Below, piece by piece: positions 17,807 to 24,854 of a stretch of DNA of 64,000 nucleotides. The notes below the pieces were generated by a model, which was not told the DNA's origin, searched no databases, and worked only from the letters and a program-made list of their open reading frames with translations. The DNA comes from Hymenobacter lapidiphilus (GTDB taxonomy: Bacteria > Bacteroidota > Bacteroidia > Cytophagales > Hymenobacteraceae). A program made the position numbers and the translations under genes. Every line of letters begins with the position of its first letter. The first letter of the stretch is position 1. Location of the stretch: the NCBI RefSeq assembly GCF_003417065.2, contig NZ_QVLT01000005.1, forward strand, positions 124,001 to 188,000. The letters run 5' to 3'.

Positions 17807-18079
17807 ATGTACGCCTCCACTACTACCGCTCCCAAAACTATTCAGCAGCAGGTGCTGCGCATCATCAGCAAGCGTAAGGCCATTAAGGCCCGCCGCCTAC
17901 GCATCGGTAGCGACCTGAGCCGCGAGCTGGGTTTCGATACCGTTGATGTCGTCGATATCATTCTGGAACTGGAGCGCAACTTCCATATCGTCATCCCCGA
18001 CGAAGTGCCGCTGACCACCGTTGGCGACTTCGTGAACTACGTTGTCAGCCACACGCCCGTAGAGGCGCAGGCAGCGTAG
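17807..18079 (+). CDS. Acyl-carrier-protein-like protein lacking the phosphopantetheine serine
   Basis: A 90-residue protein aligning over its whole length with acyl carrier proteins: IGSDLSRELGFDTVDVVDIILELERNF, then IVIPDEVPLTTVGDFVNYV. In active ACPs the helix-2 motif is GxDSL, with serine carrying the 4'-phosphopantetheine arm. Here the motif reads GFDTVD, so threonine sits at the serine position and the normal modification is not expected. The start is ATG 17807; the frame is open further up without homology. No fatty-acid or polyketide genes flank it. It is followed by a perfect palindromic terminator. Confidence 0.75.
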   Translation: MYASTTTAPKTIQQQVLRIISKRKAIKARRLRIGSDLSRELGFDTVDVVDIILELERNFHIVIPDEVPLTTVGDFVNYVVSHTPVEAQAA

Positions 18080-18082
18080 TTT

Positions 18083-18190
18083 GCTAGCTGTTAGGAAATT
18101 CCTGCCATGCCGCCCAAAATAAAGGCCCCGCACTCAATTGAGTGCGGGGCCTTCTTCGTTTTTCAGCTAACAGCTAACAGCTAACAGCTA
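18083..18190. repeat. AGCTGTTAG / CTAACAGCT repeats around a terminator
   Basis: A single TAGCTGTTAG at 18083-18092 faces three tandem copies of the 8-mer AGCTAACA and a final AGCTA at 18164-18190, on the other side of the 32-bp palindrome. It is the same motif as the repeats flanking the adaptor start at 12.6 kb. Confidence 0.65.
18122..18153. terminator. Perfect 32-bp palindromic terminator
   Basis: AAGGCCCCGCACTCAA is followed by its exact complement, followed by a broken T run. It lies between the convergent ACP-like and DUF1232 genes and should act in both directions. Confidence 0.85.
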
Positions 18191-18195
18191 AAAAA

Positions 18196-18867
18196 CTAGC
18201 GTACGTTACCGCCCATGTCGCCGCCGGCAGGACGGTCGTGGGTCGTGAAATTGGGCTCGCGGCTGCTGTCGGTAGTATTGGCGGCCACATCGGGCTGGGT
18301 AGCGGAAGAGGTGCCGGTGCCTTGAGTAGCGGTGGGCTTGTTAACCTCCGAGCCCATGTTGCCCATCTGCCCCAAAGCCGAAACCGGGCTTTCGGTTTTC
18401 GAAGCCGAGTCGGTCCAGGGCTGGTCGTCGGTGTCTTTTACCAAGATAGGGCGGGTGTTCTCCCACTCGGCAAACCTTGTCAGCTCGTCCTGGATAGTGG
18501 TGCTGAACCAGGCAACCAGGGCTACATCATCGAGCAGGCCCAGTACCGGAATAAAGTCCGGAATCAGGTCTATAGGGCTCAGGAAGTAGATGGTAACGGC
18601 TACTGCGGCCACTACGGTCGTGGTCGGCAGGCCGGTGTACTCGCCCGACGCCGACAGTTTGATAAGCCGGAACATTGTCTGGAGCGTTTCCCAGGCTTCA
18701 TGAGCAATGGAGCCCATGTCCTTCTTGTTGCTGGCTTTCTCGTACGCATCAGTCAGCAACTGCTTCATGCGCGTAGGCTTTTTAACATATTCCTCGGCCT
18801 TGCCGAGAAATTTTTTGAACAGAGGCGAAGAAGCTACGTCCTGTCCTTGAGGGTCTTGCTTATCCAT
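18196..18867 (-). CDS. YkvA/DUF1232-family membrane protein
   Basis: A 223-residue protein. The DUF1232 core is clear near residues 85-130: a hydrophobic segment followed by YFLSPIDLIPDFIPVLGLLDDVALV, the signature of the YkvA family, whose function is unknown. The C-terminal 70 residues are polar and low in complexity. Its stop codon touches the tandem AGCTAACA repeats. Start ATG 18865-18867. Confidence 0.85.
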   Translation of the reverse strand: MDKQDPQGQDVASSPLFKKFLGKAEEYVKKPTRMKQLLTDAYEKASNKKDMGSIAHEAWETLQTMFRLIKLSASGEYTGLPTTTVVAAVAVTIYFLSPIDLIPDFIPVLGLLDDVALVAWFSTTIQDELTRFAEWENTRPILVKDTDDQPWTDSASKTESPVSALGQMGNMGSEVNKPTATQGTGTSSATQPDVAANTTDSSREPNFTTHDRPAGGDMGGNVR

Positions 18868-19060
18868 GGAAGGGTAATAATAGAAAGAGAGGGTACCGGC
18901 CCAAGTGCTGGTGTTGTCCTATACTCTATCAGGCCAAAATGGTTTTAGCCACTTCCCACGCATTCCGCCCCGGCAAATTCCGGTACCAGTTGTCTGTAAC
19001 GGCCGCGCCCCGTCGGGGAGGACGGCGCGGCGGTAAGCAGGATATCGAATCGGGTGACGC

Positions 19061-19666
19061 TTAGCGGTCGACGCGGCCGGCGGCGTAGAAGTTGCGGCTG
19101 TAATAGGCCTGCCGCAGCGAGCTAACCATTACGCCACCATTGGTAGCGGCGTGGGCAAACTTGTTGTCTTTGAGGTAAATGCCCACGTGATAGATGGGCT
19201 GGCCCGGACCCCGGCGAAAAAATACCAGGTCGCCGGTCTGCATCTCATCCTTGTCAACGCGCTTAACCGTGCCGAACATGGAGCGCGAGCTGCGCTGCAG
19301 CGTGAGGCCGTATACCTCCTTAAATACGCGGGTAACAAAGCCGGAGCAGTCGGTGCCGCTTTTGCTGTTGCTGCCATAGCGGTAGGGCGTACCCAGCCAG
19401 GATGCTACGGTCGCCAGCAGCGACTTATTCTCGTTGTAATCAGTCTCGATGCCCAGCCGCTCGGCTACTTTGTCGTAGGCCGCCGAGTCGGCGTTCGACA
19501 GGGTGCGGGCGTTGTCGCCCTCATCGGCGGGCAGCAGCCCGCCCAGCAGAGAGGCTTGTTGGGAAGAAGCAACCACTAGGTTGCCAGACGCGGCGGGGGC
19601 TTGCTCGAATAAAAAGGAGAGGACCATGGCGGCCGCGGCGAGGCAATAGAGGATGCTGTTTTTCAT
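19061..19666 (-). CDS. NlpC/P60-family C40 peptidase
   Basis: A 201-residue exported cell-wall hydrolase. An N-terminal hydrophobic signal (residues 5-22) is followed by a linker and the NlpC/P60 domain: GTPYRYGSNSKSGTDCSGFV with the catalytic cysteine, RSSRSMF, and IYHVGIYLKDNKFAHA with the catalytic histidine. The family cuts peptide bonds in peptidoglycan stems, typically after D-gamma-glutamyl. The start at ATG 19664-19666 is clear. No partner genes are adjacent. Confidence 0.9.
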   Translation of the reverse strand: MKNSILYCLAAAAMVLSFLFEQAPAASGNLVVASSQQASLLGGLLPADEGDNARTLSNADSAAYDKVAERLGIETDYNENKSLLATVASWLGTPYRYGSNSKSGTDCSGFVTRVFKEVYGLTLQRSSRSMFGTVKRVDKDEMQTGDLVFFRRGPGQPIYHVGIYLKDNKFAHAATNGGVMVSSLRQAYYSRNFYAAGRVDR

Positions 19667-19987
19667 TGTCCGTCGGTAAGGTGCTGGCAGCGTTGGCGGG
19701 AAGGGCCGTACTGCTCCAAAAGATGTTCGTTACTCGATAGGCAACCGGAGACCCGGATGGCAAAAGCAAAAAATAAGACAGTAGCCTACTGCTCTTCCGG
19801 ACTGGCCGGACAGAGGCGTGGAGTAAAGCTAGGTCCAAACAGACCGAACGACCAAGAAAAAAAACAGCTAAAAACAAATTTTCCTGGTATAGGTCAATTT
19901 ATTTTGCAAATAGTCTTGCAACAGGCCCAACTAGGCCGGATGATTTTGCGTACATCTCGCCCTTTCCCTTTCTCTTAATACTGCCTT
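19667..19987. other. Divergent intergenic region, 321 bp
   Basis: This A/T-richer stretch separates the C40 peptidase from the HEMEH protein. I see near-matches to the -7 box (for example TTATTTTG near 19910) but no exact TAnnTTTG, no hairpin with a T run and no convincing ORF. Confidence 0.4.
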
Positions 19988-20347
19988 ATGCAGGTAGCGC
20001 GCATTGTAGAAAACTCGCCCTTCGCCCGGCTGGCCCGCCTGAAACTGGCGGTGCCTAATGTGGCGATGGTACTGGGTCGTAGCATTCACCTGAGCGGCGT
20101 CACGCGCGAGGAATTTCTACGCGACCCGTTCTGGGTGGCGCACGAGATGGAACACATCCGGCAGTTTGAGCAACATGGCCGGCTGGGGTTTCTGGTGCGC
20201 TACCTGTGGGGCTGGGCCCGCTATGGCTACTACCACATCCCGTTCGAGATAGAAGCCCGCACCGCCGCCGAGCACAACGCCCAGCACTACGCCCAGGGCC
20301 GCCCGCTGCCCACTGCCGCCGAGCGCCACCCCTCCCCCCAAAAGTGA
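19988..20347 (+). CDS. Small HExxH-motif protein (DUF4157-like)
   Basis: A 119-residue protein with a zincin-like motif: HEMEHIRQF near residue 52, and a possible third ligand in FEIEAR near residue 85. Its sequence around the motif resembles DUF4157-type domains. There is no signal peptide or membrane segment. It is shorter than known proteases, so peptidase activity is unproven. It is convergent with the SDR gene and 19 bp from it. Confidence 0.6.
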   Translation: MQVARIVENSPFARLARLKLAVPNVAMVLGRSIHLSGVTREEFLRDPFWVAHEMEHIRQFEQHGRLGFLVRYLWGWARYGYYHIPFEIEARTAAEHNAQHYAQGRPLPTAAERHPSPQK

Positions 20348-20366
20348 AGCGGCAAACAGAGGTGTC

Positions 20367-21125
20367 TTAAAGCGCCGCCAAACGGCCGCCGTCGACAGCC
20401 AGCGTGGTGCCGTTGATGAAACTGGCTTCGGAAGAGGCCAGGAAGCAAATGGCGGCGGCTATTTCTTCGGGTGTGCCTATCTGGCCGGTAATTTTTTCCT
20501 TGCCGCTTTTCACATTGGGGTTGCTCCAGAGCATGGGCGTATCCACGGCGCCGGGCGCCACCGAGTTGACCCGAGCGTGGGTATGCGGGATTTCCTGGCT
20601 CAGGCCCCGCACGAAGGCATCCATGGCACCCTTACTGGCGGCATAAGGCACCACGTTGGGCGTAGTCTGGAAAGAATGTACCGAACTGATGGCCACGATG
20701 GCCCCGCCCTGCATATGGGGCAGGCAAAGCTGGGTGAGCCGGAATAACGAGCGCAGATTGACGTTCATCAGCTGGTCCCAGTCTTTGGTGTTGAGCTTGA
20801 TAATGGGGTCGAAGGTCATCATGGCGGCGTTGTTGATGAGCACATCGATGCGGCCCCACTCTTTAATGGTTCGTTCCACGGCCCGCTTCAGGTCGGCGTC
20901 TTTGCCCACGTCGCAGCGAACGAACAGTGCCTTCCCACCAGCTTGCTCAACCAGCGTCACCGATTCCTGACCCTCCTCTTTATTACGGCCGATAATGACC
21001 ACGCGGCCTCCTTCGCGACCCAGGCGCACGGCTGTGGCCCGCCCAATGCCCGAAGTGGCGCCGGTAACGAAGCATACTTTATCCTGAAAACGGCGGGCCG
21101 CGGCGGTAATAGGGGTGAAAGGCAT
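20367..21125 (-). CDS. SDR-family oxidoreductase
   Basis: A 252-residue classical short-chain dehydrogenase. It has GATSGIGRA (NAD(P) binding, near residue 20), NNAA, the catalytic serine in AISSVHS and YAASK with the catalytic Tyr/Lys near residue 150. The end INGTTLAVDGG is typical. A TTG at 21140 also opens the frame, but ATG 21123-21125 (MPFTPITAAA) is the more likely start. Substrate is unknown; family members act on alcohols, sugars or acyl chains. Confidence 0.9.
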   Translation of the reverse strand: MPFTPITAAARRFQDKVCFVTGATSGIGRATAVRLGREGGRVVIIGRNKEEGQESVTLVEQAGGKALFVRCDVGKDADLKRAVERTIKEWGRIDVLINNAAMMTFDPIIKLNTKDWDQLMNVNLRSLFRLTQLCLPHMQGGAIVAISSVHSFQTTPNVVPYAASKGAMDAFVRGLSQEIPHTHARVNSVAPGAVDTPMLWSNPNVKSGKEKITGQIGTPEEIAAAICFLASSEASFINGTTLAVDGGRLAAL

Positions 21126-21312
21126 AAGCAGTGGAGGCAATGGAAAGAATAATGTCCCAACGGATAGCCCGGTCGGATGTTTGGTGCCATGTTGCCGGTG
21201 CCGGCGAAAAGACCTTTACCAAATGGCAACTTCGGGAGGCCGTTTCACGAATACTATACAATAGGCCCGGGTTCGCCCGCTGGCAATCCAACCATTTTAA
21301 CTTTCTTTTGCT

Positions 21313-21810
21313 ATGAGCACTTCAAAAATCAACCAGCCCGGCGACGCAGCCGGCAAGCATGTTTCGTTCACGCCTGCCCACCCTGAAGCCGGCAGCCCTT
21401 CTTCGGCCGGCAGCCAGGCAACTGATGCCAGCGCACGAAGCCAGCAGGATTCGGCCAGCCGCCAGCCGGCCGGCACCTCCAACCAGAATACCAGTGGTCA
21501 GGCAGATGGGATGGAAGCCAAGGCCAAAGACTGGCTCAACCAACAGCAGTGGCTACAGAATGTTGATGTGAGTCAGCTTTCCAAGCAGGTGAAAGACCTG
21601 GGCTCGAAGGCCGTAGAGCAGGTAAATCGACTCAGCCCAACTCAGAAAGTAGTGGGTGGTGCCCTGCTGGTTAGCGGCTTGAGCTGGCTGGCGTTGCGCT
21701 CCACGGGCAACAAACGCAGCAGTGCTTCTGCCTCTGATGACGCTCATAACGACGATACCTGGAAGCCTATCAGCGAATCGGTGTACCGGGGGCATAAAAC
21801 AGATGCCTGA
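21313..21810 (+). CDS. Hypothetical protein, low-complexity N terminus and one membrane segment
   Basis: A 165-residue protein that I do not recognise. The first 70 residues are rich in S, A, Q, P and G. A charged amphipathic stretch (residues 70-105: DWLNQQQWLQNVDVSQLSKQ and KDLGSKAVEQVNRLSP) follows, then one hydrophobic segment (VVGGALLVSGLSWLAL) and a polar tail. The layout suggests a tail-anchored envelope protein. Codon use matches its neighbours. A terminator follows at 21899. Confidence 0.6.
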   Translation: MSTSKINQPGDAAGKHVSFTPAHPEAGSPSSAGSQATDASARSQQDSASRQPAGTSNQNTSGQADGMEAKAKDWLNQQQWLQNVDVSQLSKQVKDLGSKAVEQVNRLSPTQKVVGGALLVSGLSWLALRSTGNKRSSASASDDAHNDDTWKPISESVYRGHKTDA

Positions 21811-21898
21811 TTAGCCAGTAGCGGTGAAGTCTCTTTCCGCGCTTCATGGCAGGAGCGAAATAATGCGTTTTCTTCGCTGTCCTAGCCTCTTTTATAGC

Positions 21899-21951
21899 GC
21901 CAGGCCCCTGTCGTTGTCTGCTCCGGCAACGACAGGGGCCTGGCGTTTTTT
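21899..21951. terminator. Strong intrinsic terminator
   Basis: GCCAGGCCCCTGTCGTTG pairs with CAACGACAGGGGCCTGGC around a 10-base loop, followed by a run of six T. It ends the hypothetical gene at 21313-21810 and lies just before the 3' end of the DUF389 gene. Confidence 0.88.
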
Positions 21952-21982
21952 GTGCAGCTGCCCGTTACACGCAACGCCGCCG

Positions 21983-23350
21983 CTACCGGGTGCCTTCGGG
22001 CTGTTCCAGCAGCCGTACGCGGCGCAGGCCGCCACCGCGCAACTCCAGCCACTGACGCAGCCGCTGGGCTTCGGGTAGCGGCAGCGGCTGTCGGCTGCGC
22101 AGGGCCACTACTACCACCGTATCGGCCCCGAGCGAGTCGGTGGCGGGTTTAATAAGGGTACTGATGCCCAGCTGCCGCACCAGCGGATGTTCAATCCGTA
22201 CCTCGCGCAACAGCACCGAATCGGCTGGCAGACCCGTCGGGACGATGGTAGCGGCCACCATGCGCCGCAGCCGCCGGGTAATCTGGTCGTCGTAACTGGC
22301 CAGCGTCTGCTCGCCCAGGCTGCGCACGTCTTCCAGCAGGCTCAGGCGCAGCGAATGAGAATCGGCCGAGTCGAGGCGGCCCAGGCCCTGGCGCACAATC
22401 AGGCGGGCGTCGGGCAAGCTGTAGGCGGGCAGGCGGGCGTAAAGGGCGCGAAGCTGCTCCGGCGAGAGTGTCTGGCCGGCCAGCAGTATATTAATGGTGC
22501 TGGTTTCGGGGCTGAGCCGGCGGGTAACAATGTAGGAGTTGGTCAGGTTGAACTGCTCCTCCACAAAGCGTTGAGCATTGTGGGTGAATACAGTACGGCG
22601 CACAATACGGGCAGCCAGATATACGCTGGGCGCGGCCGTAAGCAGCGCTATGCCCCAAACCATTAGCTGCACGCGGCGGGCACGGGCGCTGTCGGTGAAC
22701 GTGGCCCGCGGAATGGGTAATATTTTCACTACCAGCAGCGTAGCCAGAACAATGAACACGCAGTTGATGAAGAATAAGTAGAGCGCCCCAAACATGTAGC
22801 TCCACTCGCCCATGGCCAGGCCGTAGCCGGCCGTGCACAGCGGCGGCATCAGGGCGGTGGCAATGGCCACGCCGGGCAGCACGTTGCTTTTCTCGCGCCG
22901 GGTGAGGGCTACGGCTCCGGCAGCACCCCCAAAAAGGGCAATCAGTACGTCCCAGGTGGTGGGCACGGTGCGGCCCAGTAGTTCGGTGCCGGCGTCGGTG
23001 AGGGGCGTGAGCCGGAAGTAAGTCGCCGATACCATCAGGCTGATAACCGTGGCCAGCAGCAGGTTGGAAAGCCCGCGCTGAATAATCTCGACCCGCACGG
23101 TAGCCGCACCAAACCCAATGCCCACAATAGGACCCATCAGTGGCGAAATCAGCATGGCCCCAATTACTACGGCCGTCGAGTTGACGTTGAGCCCCACGGA
23201 GGCTACCAGAATGGCGAACATGAGTACCCACAGGTTGGTACCCCGGAACACCAGGCCCTCCTCCACCTCCTGCACAATGTCGGCAGGCGTACCCATGTCC
23301 TGGGTTAGGTCGAAGCGCCGACGCAGCCAGCGGAGCAGCACAAAAATCAT
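21983..23350 (-). CDS. DUF389-family membrane protein
   Basis: A 455-residue protein of the DUF389 (TIGR00341) family. A six-TM N-terminal block contains the signature VNSTAVVIGAMLISPLMGPIVGIG near residue 58 and PGVAIATALMPPLCTAGYGLA near residue 158. The C-terminal 200 residues are soluble and may be extracytoplasmic. The family is widespread and uncharacterised; a transport role is only a guess. Start ATG 23348-23350. Confidence 0.88.
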   Translation of the reverse strand: MIFVLLRWLRRRFDLTQDMGTPADIVQEVEEGLVFRGTNLWVLMFAILVASVGLNVNSTAVVIGAMLISPLMGPIVGIGFGAATVRVEIIQRGLSNLLLATVISLMVSATYFRLTPLTDAGTELLGRTVPTTWDVLIALFGGAAGAVALTRREKSNVLPGVAIATALMPPLCTAGYGLAMGEWSYMFGALYLFFINCVFIVLATLLVVKILPIPRATFTDSARARRVQLMVWGIALLTAAPSVYLAARIVRRTVFTHNAQRFVEEQFNLTNSYIVTRRLSPETSTINILLAGQTLSPEQLRALYARLPAYSLPDARLIVRQGLGRLDSADSHSLRLSLLEDVRSLGEQTLASYDDQITRRLRRMVAATIVPTGLPADSVLLREVRIEHPLVRQLGISTLIKPATDSLGADTVVVVALRSRQPLPLPEAQRLRQWLELRGGGLRRVRLLEQPEGTR

Positions 23351-23406
23351 GGTCCAGGGCTAAGTAATGACAGGAGTTGCAGCACCAGAGAGTGTCGCTA
23401 TAGACG

Positions 23407-24282
23407 TTAAAGCGCCATTTTGAAAGTCAGTGTTTTGTCGGCGTACGCCTGTAGCTCGGTTAGCTCGCGGGCAATACGCTGTTGCCAGGCCGCTACCAGC
23501 GCGGGGTTTTTGTAGGTTTCACTGTCGTAGGCATCCTGCAGCAGCTGGCTATCGGAGTGGAGCTGCCGAAACAGGGTTTCGTGTTTCTGCTGCAGCTCGC
23601 GCGTGTTGGCTGCCTGTTCGCCCAGCTGCCGCACAAAGCGGCGGGCATAAAGCTCCGTAATATCAAAGTGCACCTGCTCGTGGGCCAGTACCAGCGAATC
23701 GGTGGCGGAGGGCTTGAAGTAAGAGTCGGAGCAGCTGAAGTAGGTTTCGACAATGAGCCGGACCTTGCCCAGCCCCAGCCCGGCATAGCGGTACCGGATG
23801 TTGCTGCTGGTAGCTGCCTGAAACGGCCGGTTGGCAACGGGTCCCTTGAAATCGGCCATCCGCAGCCGGCGGCCGGGCTGCCAGAGTATCTCCCGCTCGT
23901 AGGGTGTCAGGTCGGGCAGGCGCAGGGCCCGGGCCCGAATCTGGTGGCAGGTGCTCATCATGGAAGGCTGGCGGTGCTCGTAAATGCGCAGCGCGTTGGC
24001 CCCCAGCGCCCGGGCCTTGTCAGAAGCTAGGCCCACTACGGTTTCGTAGTCGCAGCTCAGCGTGAAACCCGAGTCGCGGATAACGATGTCGCCCAGCTCT
24101 TCGGCCGGTCCGGCGAAAGGCTCGTTTTCGGCAATTACCAGGAACTCGGCCGTCGGGGCGGTAGGAGTGACAAGCACTGCCGGGCCCGCTAGGCTCAGCG
24201 GGCTGGTCCGGACGGTGGTACGCGGGGCGCAGGTGCCAGCCGCTAAGCTCAGGCCGAGTCCGAAAAGAAGCAGTGGCTTCAT
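23407..24282 (-). CDS. DUF922-like HExxHF lipoprotein or secreted protein (paralogue 1)
   Basis: A 291-residue exported protein with signal MKPLLLFGLGLSLAAGTC, the cysteine a possible lipid site. The C-terminal half matches DUF922-type proteins: RMADFKGPV, a central beta region, and the zincin-like VLAHEQVHFDITELYARR near residue 208. The remaining C-terminal third is helical. The frame is open upstream to 24345 without a signal, so ATG 24280-24282 is chosen. A paralogue lies at 31280-32383. Peptidase activity has not been shown for this family, to my knowledge. Confidence 0.7.
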   Translation of the reverse strand: MKPLLLFGLGLSLAAGTCAPRTTVRTSPLSLAGPAVLVTPTAPTAEFLVIAENEPFAGPAEELGDIVIRDSGFTLSCDYETVVGLASDKARALGANALRIYEHRQPSMMSTCHQIRARALRLPDLTPYEREILWQPGRRLRMADFKGPVANRPFQAATSSNIRYRYAGLGLGKVRLIVETYFSCSDSYFKPSATDSLVLAHEQVHFDITELYARRFVRQLGEQAANTRELQQKHETLFRQLHSDSQLLQDAYDSETYKNPALVAAWQQRIARELTELQAYADKTLTFKMAL

Positions 24283-24363
24283 CGAAGGGAAACGTAAAAA
24301 AGAAAAGAGCCACCAAGCACTGGCAGGCCTGCGAAAGTACATCAACCAGCTTCGACCCGTAGC

Positions 24364-24675
24364 CTAGCCGGCCGCTTCCTCTTCGCGGAACAGCTTGGCA
24401 TCGGCCCAGAAAGTGCCCAGGGGTATGATGGAAGCGAGCAGCGCCAGCGCCGTTTTGCGCCACGACCAGCTATACTGCACCGCTGCCCCAATCACGAGCA
24501 CGCAATACAGCACAAACAGCGCCCCGTGGGCCATGCCTACTACCCGGACGGCCGCCGGCTGGCCAAAAAAGTACTTCAGCGGCATAGCAATGCCCAGCAG
24601 CAACAAAAACGAAAGACCTTCCAGAAGGCCAACCAGCCGCAAACGGCCCAGCGAGGAAGCAAAAAACTGTTTCAT
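24364..24675 (-). CDS. DUF3817-family integral membrane protein
   Basis: A 103-residue protein with three hydrophobic segments: RLRLVGLLEGLSFLLLLGIAMP, VVGMAHGALFVLYCVLV and the C-terminal LALLASIIPLGTFW. The GLLEGLS and AHG motifs are characteristic of DUF3817. The function is unknown. The frame opens upstream to 24834, but the family begins near MKQFFASS (ATG 24673-24675). Confidence 0.85.
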   Translation of the reverse strand: MKQFFASSLGRLRLVGLLEGLSFLLLLGIAMPLKYFFGQPAAVRVVGMAHGALFVLYCVLVIGAAVQYSWSWRKTALALLASIIPLGTFWADAKLFREEEAAG

Positions 24676-24790
24676 ACGCACAACCAGCGGGGGCCATCGA
24701 AGGTGGCCGCTCCGGCGCAAAGGTACGCCCGCCGCCTCATCCGGCGCTAACCCAATGGCTTTTACTGGCGCAGGCCTTTCTGCCCAAGCA

Positions 24791-24831
24791 CCCGAACGGC
24801 GGCAGCTTCCGAAGAAACTGCCGCGTTCGGG
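24791..24831 (-). terminator. Hairpin after the T9SS metalloprotease gene
   Basis: CCCGAAC-GGCGGCAG pairs with CTGCCGC-GTTCGGG, 24 bp downstream of the metalloprotease stop on the minus strand. There is no T run, so termination is only probable. Confidence 0.55.
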
Positions 24832-24854
24832 CATCAGAGCTGGTAGGGGTGAGG

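Noticed and set aside
18164..18190. CRISPR array
   Set aside because: The 8-bp units are directly tandem without spacers and no cas genes are in the window.
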